DNA of 64,000 nt from Acidobacteriota bacterium. Its GTDB lineage: Bacteria > Acidobacteriota > Thermoanaerobaculia > UBA5066. Position 1 is the first letter of the stretch, and the number at the start of each line of letters is the position of its first letter. The translations under genes and the position numbers were made by a program. The stretch is from contig JAKOVQ010000023.1 in the NCBI GenBank assembly GCA_029781975.1, forward strand, positions 1 to 64,000. The letters run 5' to 3'. The notes under the pieces are model-generated. The model made no database searches, was not told the origin of the DNA, and saw nothing but the letters and a program-made list of their open reading frames with translations. Of the stretch, positions 24,987-36,776 are shown one piece after another.

Positions 24987-25013
24987 GACGAGGAGACCGC
25001 CCCTTGCGTGACG
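24987..25013 (-). promoter_or_regulatory. Candidate ECF41-type promoter
   Basis: On the minus strand, CGTCACG (25013-25007) is followed after exactly 16 nt by CGTC (24990-24987). The published ECF41 consensus, as I recall it, is TGTCACA in the -35 and CGTC in the -10 region. The -10 lies 23 nt before the oxidoreductase ATG, with an AGGAGG site between. Confidence 0.55.
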
Positions 25014-25049
25014 CCCAGCGGCCCCAGGGCCCGGCCAGGGAGAGCTCCG

Positions 25050-25074
25050 GATCACGGATCACAGACCTGACCCC
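25050..25074 (-). repeat. 25-bp REP-like repeat, copy 4 (inverted, outer right)
   Basis: Exact reverse complement of copies 1 and 2. It is followed by two GACCCCAACCCC units (25070-25094) and then by the rplU promoter, so it marks the right boundary of the 20.3-25.1 kb segment. Confidence 0.92.
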
Positions 25075-25108
25075 AACCCCGTGACCCCAACCCCGGGGGT
25101 GGGTGGGT

Positions 25109-25137
25109 TTGACGGCGGGGGGAAGCGCTGGTACGCT
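25109..25137 (+). promoter_or_regulatory. Sigma70-type promoter of the rplU operon
   Basis: TTGACG (25109-25114) and TACGCT (25132-25137) are separated by 17 nt and lie 33 nt upstream of the rplU start codon. Confidence 0.55.
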
Positions 25138-25170
25138 CACCGGCCCTTTTGACCGGAGGTTCTGGGAATC

Positions 25171-27629
<2,459 letters not shown>

Positions 27630-28203
27630 CGCCGTCCAAGCGGAAGCCGTCCGGGGCCGGCAAGCCCGGCGTCGCCGGCAAGGCGGGCCGCGCCGCGAAG
27701 GCGGCCGCCCCGCCGCCTCCCCCCGAGGCGTCCGGCGTCGACGAGATCCTCTCCGACGCCCTCGGCCGGGTCTCCCCGCCTCACTTCAAGCGGACGCCCG
27801 ACGCCGCGGCCGAAAGGCAGCGCCAGCGCGAGGCGCGGAACGCCGAGGCCGAGGAGCACGTCCAGGCCGCCATCAAGGCCACGGTCGCCGCGCTCCTCGA
27901 CAAGAAGGCCGAGAAGCTCGTCGTCCTCCACCTCGCCGGCCTCACCTCCATGTCCGACTACTTCGTCCTGGCGAGCGCCACCAACCAGCGCCAGTCCCAG
28001 GCGATGGCCGACGCCGTCGAGGAGACGATGAAGGCGCGGGGGCGCCGGCCCCTCTCCGTCGAGGGGTACGTCGGCGGCTCCTGGATCCTCGTGGACTACG
28101 GCGACGTCGTCTTCCACCTCTTCCAGGAGGACGCCCGCCGCTTCTACGCCCTCGAGCGGCTCTGGGGCGACGCCCCGGACCAGACGCAGGCCTTCACCCC
28201 GGG

Positions 28204-29142
28204 GTGACGGCTCCGCCGCTCTTCGCCACCCGCAACCGCGGCCTCGCCGGAGAGCTGCGCCGCCTCTCCCGCGTCCTCGACTCCGACGCCACCGTCCTCC
28301 TCCTCGGCGCCGCCGGCACCGGCAAGGACCGCCTCGCCCGCCTCCTCCACGAGCGCTCCCCCCGCGCCGCCGAGCCCTTCGTCCGCGTGGACCTCGGCGC
28401 CCTCCCCGACGACCTCGTCGAGAGCGAGCTCTTCGGCCACGAGCGCGGCTCCTTCACAGGCGCCACCTCCGCCAAGCCGGGCCTCCTCGAGGGGGCGGGG
28501 CGCGGCACCCTCTACCTCGACCGCGTCGACGCGCTGTCGCTGAGGGCCCAGGGGAAGCTCCTCCGGGTCCTCGAGGAGCGGACCTTCCGGAGGGTCGGGG
28601 GCGTCCGCGACCTCACGGTCCAGGCCCGCTTCGTCGCCTCGGCCGCGCCCGACCTGCCCCACCGCGCCCGGGACGGCACCTTCCGCGACGACCTCTACTA
28701 CCGCCTCGCCGTCGTGGCCGTGAAGCTCCCTCCCCTCGCCGACCGCCGGGGCGACCTCCTCCCGGCCGCCCGGGCGGTCCTCCGCGCGGCGGGCGGACCG
28801 GCCGTCCTGACGCGCGCCGCCACCGCCGCCCTCGCCGCCCACCCCTTCCGGGGCAACTTCCGCGAGCTGGAGAACGTCCTTCGCCGCGCCGCCCTCGAGG
28901 CCCAGGCGCGCGGCGCCCCCGCCGTCGACGCCCCCCACCTCGGCCTCCTCGCCGCGGACGACCCCTCCGGGCTCCTCGCCGCCGCCTCCGCCTCCGGCTG
29001 GACCCTCCGGCGGCTCACCGGGGCCTACGTCCGGCTGGTCCTCGACGAGTGCGGCGGCAACGTGGCCGAGGCCTCCCGGCGCCTCGGAATCGCCCGGAAG
29101 ACGCTCTACGAGCGGATGAATCGGGGCGATACCCTCCGCTGA
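28204..29142 (+). CDS. Sigma54-activator-like AAA+ protein without receiver domain and with altered Walker B
   Basis: 312 residues from a GTG at 28204 overlapping the rsfS stop. The AAA+ domain begins almost at the N-terminus: Walker A GAAGTGKD (35-42), LFGHERGSFTGA (76-87, the GAFTGA loop with Ser), arginine-finger region FRDDLYYRL and PFRGNFRELENVLRRA. A Fis-type helix-turn-helix closes it (CGGNVAEASRRLGIARKTLYERM). Walker B reads TLYLDRV (102-108): Asp106 remains but the usual catalytic Glu is Arg107. With no regulatory domain, it may bind DNA constitutively, and ATP hydrolysis may be weak. It sits in a housekeeping operon. Confidence 0.85.
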   Translation: MTAPPLFATRNRGLAGELRRLSRVLDSDATVLLLGAAGTGKDRLARLLHERSPRAAEPFVRVDLGALPDDLVESELFGHERGSFTGATSAKPGLLEGAGRGTLYLDRVDALSLRAQGKLLRVLEERTFRRVGGVRDLTVQARFVASAAPDLPHRARDGTFRDDLYYRLAVVAVKLPPLADRRGDLLPAARAVLRAAGGPAVLTRAATAALAAHPFRGNFRELENVLRRAALEAQARGAPAVDAPHLGLLAADDPSGLLAAASASGWTLRRLTGAYVRLVLDECGGNVAEASRRLGIARKTLYERMNRGDTLR

Positions 29143-29242
29143 CGCCTGTGGTACCCTCTCGCGTCTCGAAAACGCCCCGGCCGCGCCGACGCGCCCGTCG
29201 GTGAGCGTCGGCCCGGGGGCGGCCCCGGAACTGGAGAAGCCC

Positions 29243-29716
29243 ATGCCAACGAAGCGAGCGGTCGCCGCCGTCAAGCACGTCGCCAAGCCGGCAGAGAAGC
29301 CCGTCGACAAGCACGTCGACAAGCGCGTCGAGAAGCCCGTCGACAAGCCCGTCGACAGGAAGGCGAAGAAGGCCCCTCTCGACAAGTTCAAGGAGCGCCT
29401 CCTGGCCAAGCGCGAGGAGCTGCTCCACGACCTCCAGAAGAACCGCGAGGTCACCGACGAGTCCGTCGAGGACACCGCGCAGGACATGGTGGACCGCGCC
29501 ACGTCGGCCTACACCCGCGAGTTCGCCTTCTCCCTCTCCGAGACGGACCGCAAGACCCTCCTCCTGATCGACCAGGCCCTCATCCGGATCGAGGCCGGCA
29601 CCTACGGCACCTGCGTCCACTGCAGCAGCCCCGTCCAGGAGAAGCGCCTCGAGGCGGTCCCCTGGGCGCGCCACTGCCTCGACTGCCAGGAGCTCCAGGA
29701 CAAGGGTCTCCTCTAG
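29243..29716 (+). CDS. DksA/TraR-type zinc-finger protein with Lys/Val/Asp repeat leader
   Basis: 157 residues from the ATG at 29243. Residues about 18-45 are repeats of the form EKPVDKHVDKRVEKPVDKPVD, a charged low-complexity leader. The coiled coil (about 50-110) contains FKERLLAKREELLHDLQ and SVEDTAQDMVDRATSAYTREF. The C4 zinc finger is CVHCSSPVQEKRLEAVPWARHCLDCQ (about 125-150). Such proteins enter the RNA polymerase secondary channel or act as general stress regulators. The Asp-x-Asp coiled-coil tip of true DksA is not obvious, so it may be a DksA-like paralogue. It lies 5 nt upstream of holA. Confidence 0.88.
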   Translation: MPTKRAVAAVKHVAKPAEKPVDKHVDKRVEKPVDKPVDRKAKKAPLDKFKERLLAKREELLHDLQKNREVTDESVEDTAQDMVDRATSAYTREFAFSLSETDRKTLLLIDQALIRIEAGTYGTCVHCSSPVQEKRLEAVPWARHCLDCQELQDKGLL

Positions 29717-29721
29717 GCCGC

Positions 29722-31161
29722 GTGCCCCCGTCCCGCCCCGCGCGGCTCGATCCCTTCGCCCCCCTCGCGCCCCTCGCGGCGGCGCTTTCCACGCCGCCGC
29801 TCCCTCCGGTCGTCGCGCTCTTCGGCGACGACGACTGGATCGTGAGCGAGGCCGTCCGGCGCCTGACGGCCGCCTTCCGGGCCGCCTTCCCCGAGAGCGA
29901 GACCTCGACCTACGACGCCACCGGCGGCGGCGTGACGGAGGCCGTCGCCGACGCGGCCACCGTCGCCCTCTTCTCCACCAACCGCCTCGTCGCCCTCGAC
30001 GCCACCGAGCTCCTCCACGCCCGGAAGCTCACCGCCGACGAGGTCGACGCGCTCCTCGACGAGGCGGCCGAGGCGGGCCCGAGCGAGCGCCGCGTCCTCG
30101 AGCGGTGCGCCCGCAAGGCGCGCGCCCTCGCGGCCGCGGCGGGCCACGGCGCCGACGCCGACCCGCACGAGACGGCGAAGAAGGTCACCGGCCGCGTCCG
30201 GCGCTCGGAACGAGCCCCCGAGCTGGCCGCCCTCCTCGCCCTCCCGGTGGAGGAGGGGGAGGCGACCGAGTCGGCGCTCGACCGCCTGATGGACTACGTC
30301 ACCCGCGCCCCCTCGGGCGACAACGTCCTCCTCGTCCACGCCCTCTCGCCCGACGCCGACCACGCCGCCCTCGGCGAGCTGCGGCGCCACCCGCACGCCC
30401 TCCTCCTCGCCCCCGACGGGGAGGCGCGCCGCGAGCGCCTCGCCCAGCTCGGGCTCGAGCGGACCATCGAGCGGGGCCTGGCCGTCGACGCCGACGTCTT
30501 CGACACCCTCACCGAGCGCGGGCGCCTCTCGGCGCGCGCCTTCCTCACCGAGCTCGACAAGCTCTGCGACTCCGCCGCGAACGGCCGCGTCACCGCCGAG
30601 GCCGCCGCGCGCCTCGTCGTGGACGAGCGGAAGGAGTACGGCTCCGACTTCGTCGACGCCGTGGTGAAGCGCCGCTTCCTCGACGCCCTGAAGGTCCTCG
30701 AGCGGCTCCTCTCGGCCACCGAAGAGTTCACGGCGTTCCGCCCCTTCGGCAAGGGGGAGGCGGCCCCCGCCCGCAAGGGGCCGAAGGGCGAGGCCGCCTT
30801 CTTCCCCCTCCTCGGCCTCCTCGCGGGCGAGGTCCGGCGGATCCTCGCCTTCAAGGCCGCCCTCGCAGAGCCCTGGGCGCAGGAGCTCCGCCGCCGCCGC
30901 GCCGACTACCGGAGCTTCCAGGACCGGGTCCTCCCCGCCCTCAGGAACGCGCCCCCCGGGGCCCCTCCCGTCCCGCTCGACGGCCACCCGTTCGTCCTCC
31001 ACAAGGCCTACCTCGCCTCGTTCGACTGGCCCCTCGACGACCTCCTCCGGACCCTCGAGGGGATCGCCGCGATCGACCGCGGCGTCAAGAGCGGCGCGGG
31101 GACCGGACGCGACCTCCTCGAGAGCCTTCTCTTGCAGCTCCACGGAACCGCGGCCCGCTGA
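29722..31161 (+). CDS. holA: DNA polymerase III, delta subunit
   Basis: 479 residues from a GTG at 29722, longer than the usual 330-350. The N-terminal AAA-like part has PVVALFGDDDWIVSEAVRRL (about 29-48), matching the G-x-E-x-F-L start of delta, then FSTNRLVALD. Mid-region LDRLMDYVTRAPSGDNVLLVHAL and LSARAFLTELDKLCDSAANGR fit the delta fold. A C-terminal collar domain contains FPLLGLLAGEVRRILAFKAAL and DLLESLLLQLHG. Delta opens the sliding clamp in the clamp loader. Insertions around 100-170 (a charged AHGADADPHETAKK region) account for the extra length. Confidence 0.85.
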   Translation: MPPSRPARLDPFAPLAPLAAALSTPPLPPVVALFGDDDWIVSEAVRRLTAAFRAAFPESETSTYDATGGGVTEAVADAATVALFSTNRLVALDATELLHARKLTADEVDALLDEAAEAGPSERRVLERCARKARALAAAAGHGADADPHETAKKVTGRVRRSERAPELAALLALPVEEGEATESALDRLMDYVTRAPSGDNVLLVHALSPDADHAALGELRRHPHALLLAPDGEARRERLAQLGLERTIERGLAVDADVFDTLTERGRLSARAFLTELDKLCDSAANGRVTAEAAARLVVDERKEYGSDFVDAVVKRRFLDALKVLERLLSATEEFTAFRPFGKGEAAPARKGPKGEAAFFPLLGLLAGEVRRILAFKAALAEPWAQELRRRRADYRSFQDRVLPALRNAPPGAPPVPLDGHPFVLHKAYLASFDWPLDDLLRTLEGIAAIDRGVKSGAGTGRDLLESLLLQLHGTAAR

Positions 31162-31224
31162 TCGAGCGGCGCGCCGGCTCCCCATAACCCGGACGCCCGG
31201 GACGCGCAACCCCCGGCCGGGTCA

Positions 31225-31254
31225 TTGACTTCCGCGCTGCGGCAGCCGTACAGT
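31225..31254 (+). promoter_or_regulatory. Sigma70-type promoter before the candidate RNA
   Basis: TTGACT (31225-31230) and TACAGT (31249-31254) with an 18-nt spacer. The predicted start near 31261 leads into a GC-rich, strongly self-complementary stretch without an obvious gene. Confidence 0.55.
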
Positions 31255-31261
31255 GAATGGT

Positions 31262-31420
31262 CGTCTTGGGTTCGAGGGTCGGCGGGGGAACCCCCCGCCC
31301 CAGGCAGGGAGACCGGTCCGCTCACATCCCGGGGACCCGATCCGAGAATCCACGACACGGGTCTGGCAAATCTGCCACCCAAGGGGGCGGAGCCTTCGAA
31401 TTTCGGCCCCTTTTCGTCCC
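31262..31420 (+). ncRNA. Candidate structured small RNA (6S-like size; family not identified)
   Basis: No convincing reading frame covers this stretch between holA and the next gene. CTTGGGT (31265-31271) and ACCCAAG (31377-31383) can close a long-range 7-bp stem. Inside are a perfect GGCGGGGG/CCCCCGCC hairpin and a GGCA-AATC-TGCC hairpin. A GGGGGC..GGCCCC stem followed by TTTT (to about 31415) looks like a terminator. With the promoter at 31225-31254 this makes a self-contained unit of about 150-160 nt. 6S RNA is possible from size and layout, but I cannot match its conserved bubble; SRP and tmRNA signatures are absent. Confidence 0.35.
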
Positions 31421-31452
31421 CTCGCCGACATCCCTGGTCAATTGCTTGAGCG

Positions 31453-31701
31453 ATGGACCCTCAACTCTCCTCTTCCGCCGTGGATCTCCTCGTCACCGTG
31501 GCGGACGACCACGCCCCCTCCGCCGTCGCCGCCCGCCTCCGTGAGGCCGGCATGGAGGTGACGGAGGTCCTCGAGGCGCTCGGCACCATCTCTGGCCGCG
31601 CCCCCGCCGCCTCCGCCCCCCGCCTCGCCCTCCTCGAGGGCGTCTCCGCCGTCGAGCCCGCGCGGCGGGTGAAGGCGCTGGACGAGGAGGAGCAGGCATG
31701 A
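31453..31701 (+). CDS. Small protein resembling a subtilisin propeptide / inhibitor I9 domain
   Basis: 82 residues. The pattern of alternating strands and helices (DLLVTVADDHAPSAVAARLREAG, MEVTEVLEALGTISG, LALLEGVSAVEPAR) resembles I9-type propeptides: an initial beta-strand, a helix, a second strand, and a closing GV-x-V-E strand. It has no signal peptide. The subtilase 5 kb downstream carries a similar region of its own, so this free domain might be a protease inhibitor or chaperone; that link is inference. Small proteins of this type are sometimes labelled ketohydroxyglutarate aldolase in databases, which is probably misleading. It ends with an ATGA overlap onto the next short frame. Confidence 0.6.
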   Translation: MDPQLSSSAVDLLVTVADDHAPSAVAARLREAGMEVTEVLEALGTISGRAPAASAPRLALLEGVSAVEPARRVKALDEEEQA

Positions 31702-31903
31702 AGCATTCGACGCGTCGCCCTTCCGGAACCACTCGTTGCTCCAGGCGCCTTCGGACAGCCGGCATGGATCGCCAGAAGGTCTGGATTTCCCCGACATTCG
31801 ACGATCCACTCCCTGAGTGGCTCCTTCAGGCGTTCGAGGGGAAGGACACCCCACCGGCAACCCATCGGTCTTCCAGGCCCCGCTCCCGCCCGAAAGGACC
31901 CGC

Positions 31904-31907
<4 letters not shown>
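31698..31907 (+). pseudogene. Probable remnant of a Phd/VapB-type antitoxin C-terminal tail
   Basis: A 69-codon frame. Only the middle looks protein-like: [20 protein letters not shown] followed by EGKD resembles the toxin-binding tail of Phd-family antitoxins (usual form S-D-D-F-D-x-P-L-P-x-x-x-x-x-x-F-E-G). The DNA-binding N-terminal half is not recognisable and the end runs into the gmd start codon. It is probably non-functional. Confidence 0.4.
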
Positions 31908-32983
<1,076 letters not shown>

Positions 32984-33022
32984 GAGAGTCCTGAGAAGCG
33001 CTTGACATCCTCCATCTCCCCC

Positions 33023-33409
33023 ATGCCGCCGGAGCTCGCGCGGCTCCTTCCGGAGCTCGAGGACGTCCTCTTCGCCTTCGTTTTCGGCTCCTTCGGGAGC
33101 GAACGGTTCGGCCCCGAGAGCGACCTCGACCTCGCGGTGCGCTTCCCGGGTCCGCTCTCCTTCGACGACAGGCTCGACCTCGCGACGCGCCTCTCCGGCG
33201 TCGCCCGGCGCACGGTCGACCTGGTCGACCTCGCCAGCGCGGACCCCATCATCGCCATGCAGGTCCTCCGCACCGGGCGGCCCATCCTCGTGCGCGACCG
33301 CCTCGCCTTCGAGACCTTCCGGATGACCACCCCCTCGCGATACTTCGACTGGAAGATCACCCGCCGTCCGGTCGAGGAGGCGCTCTTCCGGGAGGCTGCC
33401 TCCCGATGA
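33023..33409 (+). CDS. mntA: Nucleotidyltransferase antitoxin, MntA family
   Basis: 128 residues from the ATG at 33023 (a TTG at 33002 is possible). The polymerase-beta-like nucleotidyltransferase core is VFGSFGSERFGPESDLDLAV (about residues 23-42), with the G-S and D-x-D metal ligands intact. VDLVDLASADPIIAMQVLRTGRPIL follows, as in MntA proteins. MntA neutralises its partner by adding AMP to a tyrosine of the HEPN toxin. It overlaps the HEPN gene by 4 nt (ATGA), the classic arrangement of the HepT/MntA pair. It lies between gmd and fcl. Confidence 0.9.
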   Translation: MPPELARLLPELEDVLFAFVFGSFGSERFGPESDLDLAVRFPGPLSFDDRLDLATRLSGVARRTVDLVDLASADPIIAMQVLRTGRPILVRDRLAFETFRMTTPSRYFDWKITRRPVEEALFREAASR

Positions 33410-33843
33410 CCTTCGCGTACGACGAGGACGTCGTCCTCGCGAAGGTCTCGAACGTGCGGCGCTGTGTCGCCGCCATCCGTTCGCTTTCCGAGCCCGGGAA
33501 CGCCGCTCTCACCGAGTGGATTCGCGACGACGTCACCGTCCTCAACCTCCAGCGGGCAATCGAGTCTTTCCTCGACCTCGCTGCCCACGTCATCTCGGCG
33601 AACGGCTGGGAGGTCCCGCGCGACGGCCGCCACGCCTTTGCGCTCCTCGAGCAGCACGGCCTTCTCGAAAGAGAGGGGCTTGCTCTGGCCCGCGCCATGG
33701 TCGGCTTCCGCAACGTCGCCGTCCACGACTACGCCGCGCTCGACCTCGAGGTCGTCCGCGGGATCGCCCGCGACCGGCTGGGCGATCTCGAGGGGCTCGC
33801 CCTGGCCGTCGTCAACCGACTTCGTCCGTCCTCAGGCGGATGA
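33406..33843 (+). CDS. hepT: HEPN-domain RNase toxin, HepT (DUF86) family
   Basis: 145 residues. An all-helical HEPN domain contains the ribonuclease motif R-N-x-x-V-H in MVGFRNVAVHDYAALD (Arg and His about residues 102-107). The Tyr after HD is the residue AMPylated in characterised HepT proteins. VLNLQRAIESFLDLAAHVIS is the conserved second helix. It starts inside the mntA stop. The catalytic motif and partner gene are both intact, so this toxin-antitoxin pair is probably functional, unlike the decayed ones near 38-40 kb. Confidence 0.9.
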   Translation: MTFAYDEDVVLAKVSNVRRCVAAIRSLSEPGNAALTEWIRDDVTVLNLQRAIESFLDLAAHVISANGWEVPRDGRHAFALLEQHGLLEREGLALARAMVGFRNVAVHDYAALDLEVVRGIARDRLGDLEGLALAVVNRLRPSSGG

Positions 33844-33868
33844 AGCCCAATCGGGGCCGCTCTTCATC

Positions 33869-35117
<1,249 letters not shown>

Positions 35118-35118
<1 letters not shown>

Positions 35119-35588
35119 TGGAGCTGGACGTCACCCGTCGCGTCCTCGAGGCTCTGGAACGCCGCGGCGTACGCTACGCCGTCATCGGCGCCGTCGCGCT
35201 CAACATCCTGGGCTACGTCCGGGCCACCGAGGACCTCGACATCTTCCTTGCGCCGGAGAAGGAGAACGTCGAGGCGCTCAAGGCGGCTCTCACCGACGTC
35301 TTCCACGACCCGGACATCGAACAGATCTCCGCTGGCGACCTCCTCGGCGACTACCCGGCCGTCCAGTACGTCCCGCCCTCCGGCGACTTCCGGGTGGACG
35401 TCCTCACGAGGCTGGGAACACTGTTCTCGTTCGGAGACCTCGAGGTCCAGCGGGTCCGACTCGGCGACGTCGAGGTCTCCGTCGTGAGCCCTCTCACCCT
35501 TTACCTCATGAAGAAGGGCACGGTCCGACCCAAGGACCGCCTCGACGCCGAGGTCCTGCAGTCGATGTTCGGCGTGAAGGACGCCTGA
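35118..35588 (+). CDS. Nucleotidyltransferase-fold protein (DUF6036/AbiEii-like)
   Basis: 156 residues, starting in the fcl stop (TGATG). The nucleotidyltransferase core is YAVIGAVALNILGYVRATEDLDIFL (two parts, about residues 17-41), with the G-x-x-A-L-N helix and the E-D-L-D-I metal ligands. A second acidic strand occurs in FRVDVLTRLGTLFSFGDL and the C-terminus has SPLTLYLMKKGTVRPKDRLDAEVL, typical of AbiEii/DUF6036 proteins. Its usual small partner is probably the gene at 33869, displaced by fcl. Function is probably toxin-antitoxin or phage-defence related; unproven. Confidence 0.82.
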
Positions 35589-36334
35589 TGCCGGTCACCA
35601 AGTTTCGCTCGGCGGCCGAAGTCCCCCCGCCTCCGGTCCGGTCCCCCGGCTCCGACGAGCTTCTCCGCGCCATCGCGTCAACCTGGGCGTCCGCGGCCTG
35701 GACGGCGCCGCTCCGCTTCCCGCCCGGCGTCCATCGTCATCGAACCGTCGAGGAGGCGAACGCCCTCTCGGACGCGTGGCTGCTCTCCAACGCACGGAGG
35801 CTCGCCCGGCGGCGCGGCCGCGACGCCGATCGCCCGTACCCCCCCGTTCGGGAGGTCTTCCAGGGCCTTCTGAACGCCCTCGAGGCCGCCTGCCGCAGCC
35901 ACTACGGCGCGCGCCTCGTCACCCTGGCGGTCTTCGGCTCGGCCGGCCGCGGCACGCCGCGGCCCGACTCCGACGTCGACCTCCTCCTCGTCGTCGACCC
36001 GCTTCCCGACGGTCGCATCCCCCGCGTCCGCGAGTTCGACGCCGTCGAGGCGGCGCTCTCCGCCGAGCTCGACGCGGCCCACGGCGTCGGAATCGACACG
36101 CGCCTCTCTCCCGTCTTCAAGACCCCGGGCGAAGCGGAGGCCGGGTCCCCCCTCTTCCTCGACATGGTCGACGACGCCCGCCTCCTCGTCGACCGCGACG
36201 GCTTCTTCGCGTCCGTCCTCGCCCGGCTCCGCCGCCGCCTCGAGAGCCTCGGCGCGCGGCGCGTCTGGCGGGGCAACGCCTGGATCTGGGACCTCAAGCC
36301 CGACTACCGCCCCGGCGACGTCTTCGAGATATGA
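35588..36334 (+). CDS. Nucleotidyltransferase (MNT) with N-terminal extension
   Basis: 248 residues; the ATG shares its A with the previous stop. Residues about 100-190 form a nucleotidyltransferase domain with VFGSAGRGTPRPDSDVDLLLVVD (G-S-x10-D-x-D). The N-terminal about 90 residues (DELLRAIASTWASAAWTAPL, VEEANALSDAWLLSNARRLARRRG) are a helical extension that looks like a separate small domain fused on. The C-terminus ends AWIWDLKPDYRPGDVFEI. It overlaps the HEPN gene by 4 nt, forming a second NTase/HEPN pair in the same strand-run as mntA/hepT. Confidence 0.85.
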   Translation: MPVTKFRSAAEVPPPPVRSPGSDELLRAIASTWASAAWTAPLRFPPGVHRHRTVEEANALSDAWLLSNARRLARRRGRDADRPYPPVREVFQGLLNALEAACRSHYGARLVTLAVFGSAGRGTPRPDSDVDLLLVVDPLPDGRIPRVREFDAVEAALSAELDAAHGVGIDTRLSPVFKTPGEAEAGSPLFLDMVDDARLLVDRDGFFASVLARLRRRLESLGARRVWRGNAWIWDLKPDYRPGDVFEI

Positions 36335-36753
36335 CCAACCAGTCGCTCGCCCAGGCCTACCTCCTGAAGGCGCTCGTCCGGATGAAGCTCCTCGACGTCC
36401 TCGTGGCCGAGAAGGCGTGGTCGGACGTGATCCGCGAGGCGCAGGAGATCGTCGAGCTCGCCTTGAAGGGAATCCTCCGCCAGGTGGGCGTCGAGCCGCC
36501 CCGGTGGCACGACGTCGGCGGCGCCCTGAAGGAGGTGGCGGACCGGCTGCCGGCGGGAGTTCGCGAGGAGGTCCCCCGACTCGCGGGCGCATCCGCCTGG
36601 CTCCGCAAGGAGCGCGAGCTGGCCTTCTACGGAGACATCGACTTCATCCCGACCGAGCAATACACGGAAGGGGATGCCCGTCGTGCCGTCGAAGACGCCG
36701 AGGTCGTCGTCGCTGCCGCCGTCCGGGTCATCCCCGATCCGCGCAGAGCGTAG
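36331..36753 (+). CDS. HEPN-domain protein, probable partner of the upstream nucleotidyltransferase
   Basis: 140 residues from the ATG at 36331, overlapping the previous gene (ATGA). The HEPN fold is seen in YLLKALVRMKLLDVLVAEKAWSDVIREAQEIVELALKGIL (two parts, about residues 11-50) and in LAGASAWLRKERELAFYGD. The R-x4-6-H RNase motif is not present; the usual place has RKERELAFYGD. It may be a non-RNase HEPN protein of the minimal nucleotidyltransferase class. The gene order NTase-HEPN mirrors mntA-hepT but the sequences are not close. Confidence 0.82.
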   Translation: MTNQSLAQAYLLKALVRMKLLDVLVAEKAWSDVIREAQEIVELALKGILRQVGVEPPRWHDVGGALKEVADRLPAGVREEVPRLAGASAWLRKERELAFYGDIDFIPTEQYTEGDARRAVEDAEVVVAAAVRVIPDPRRA

Positions 36754-36776
36754 AGCAGCCGAAAGGAGCCCCCCGC

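Noticed and set aside
31262-31420. tmRNA or SRP RNA gene
   Set aside because: No tRNA-like ends or tag frame, and no SRP GGAAGCAGC-type loop; only a generic structured RNA can be supported.
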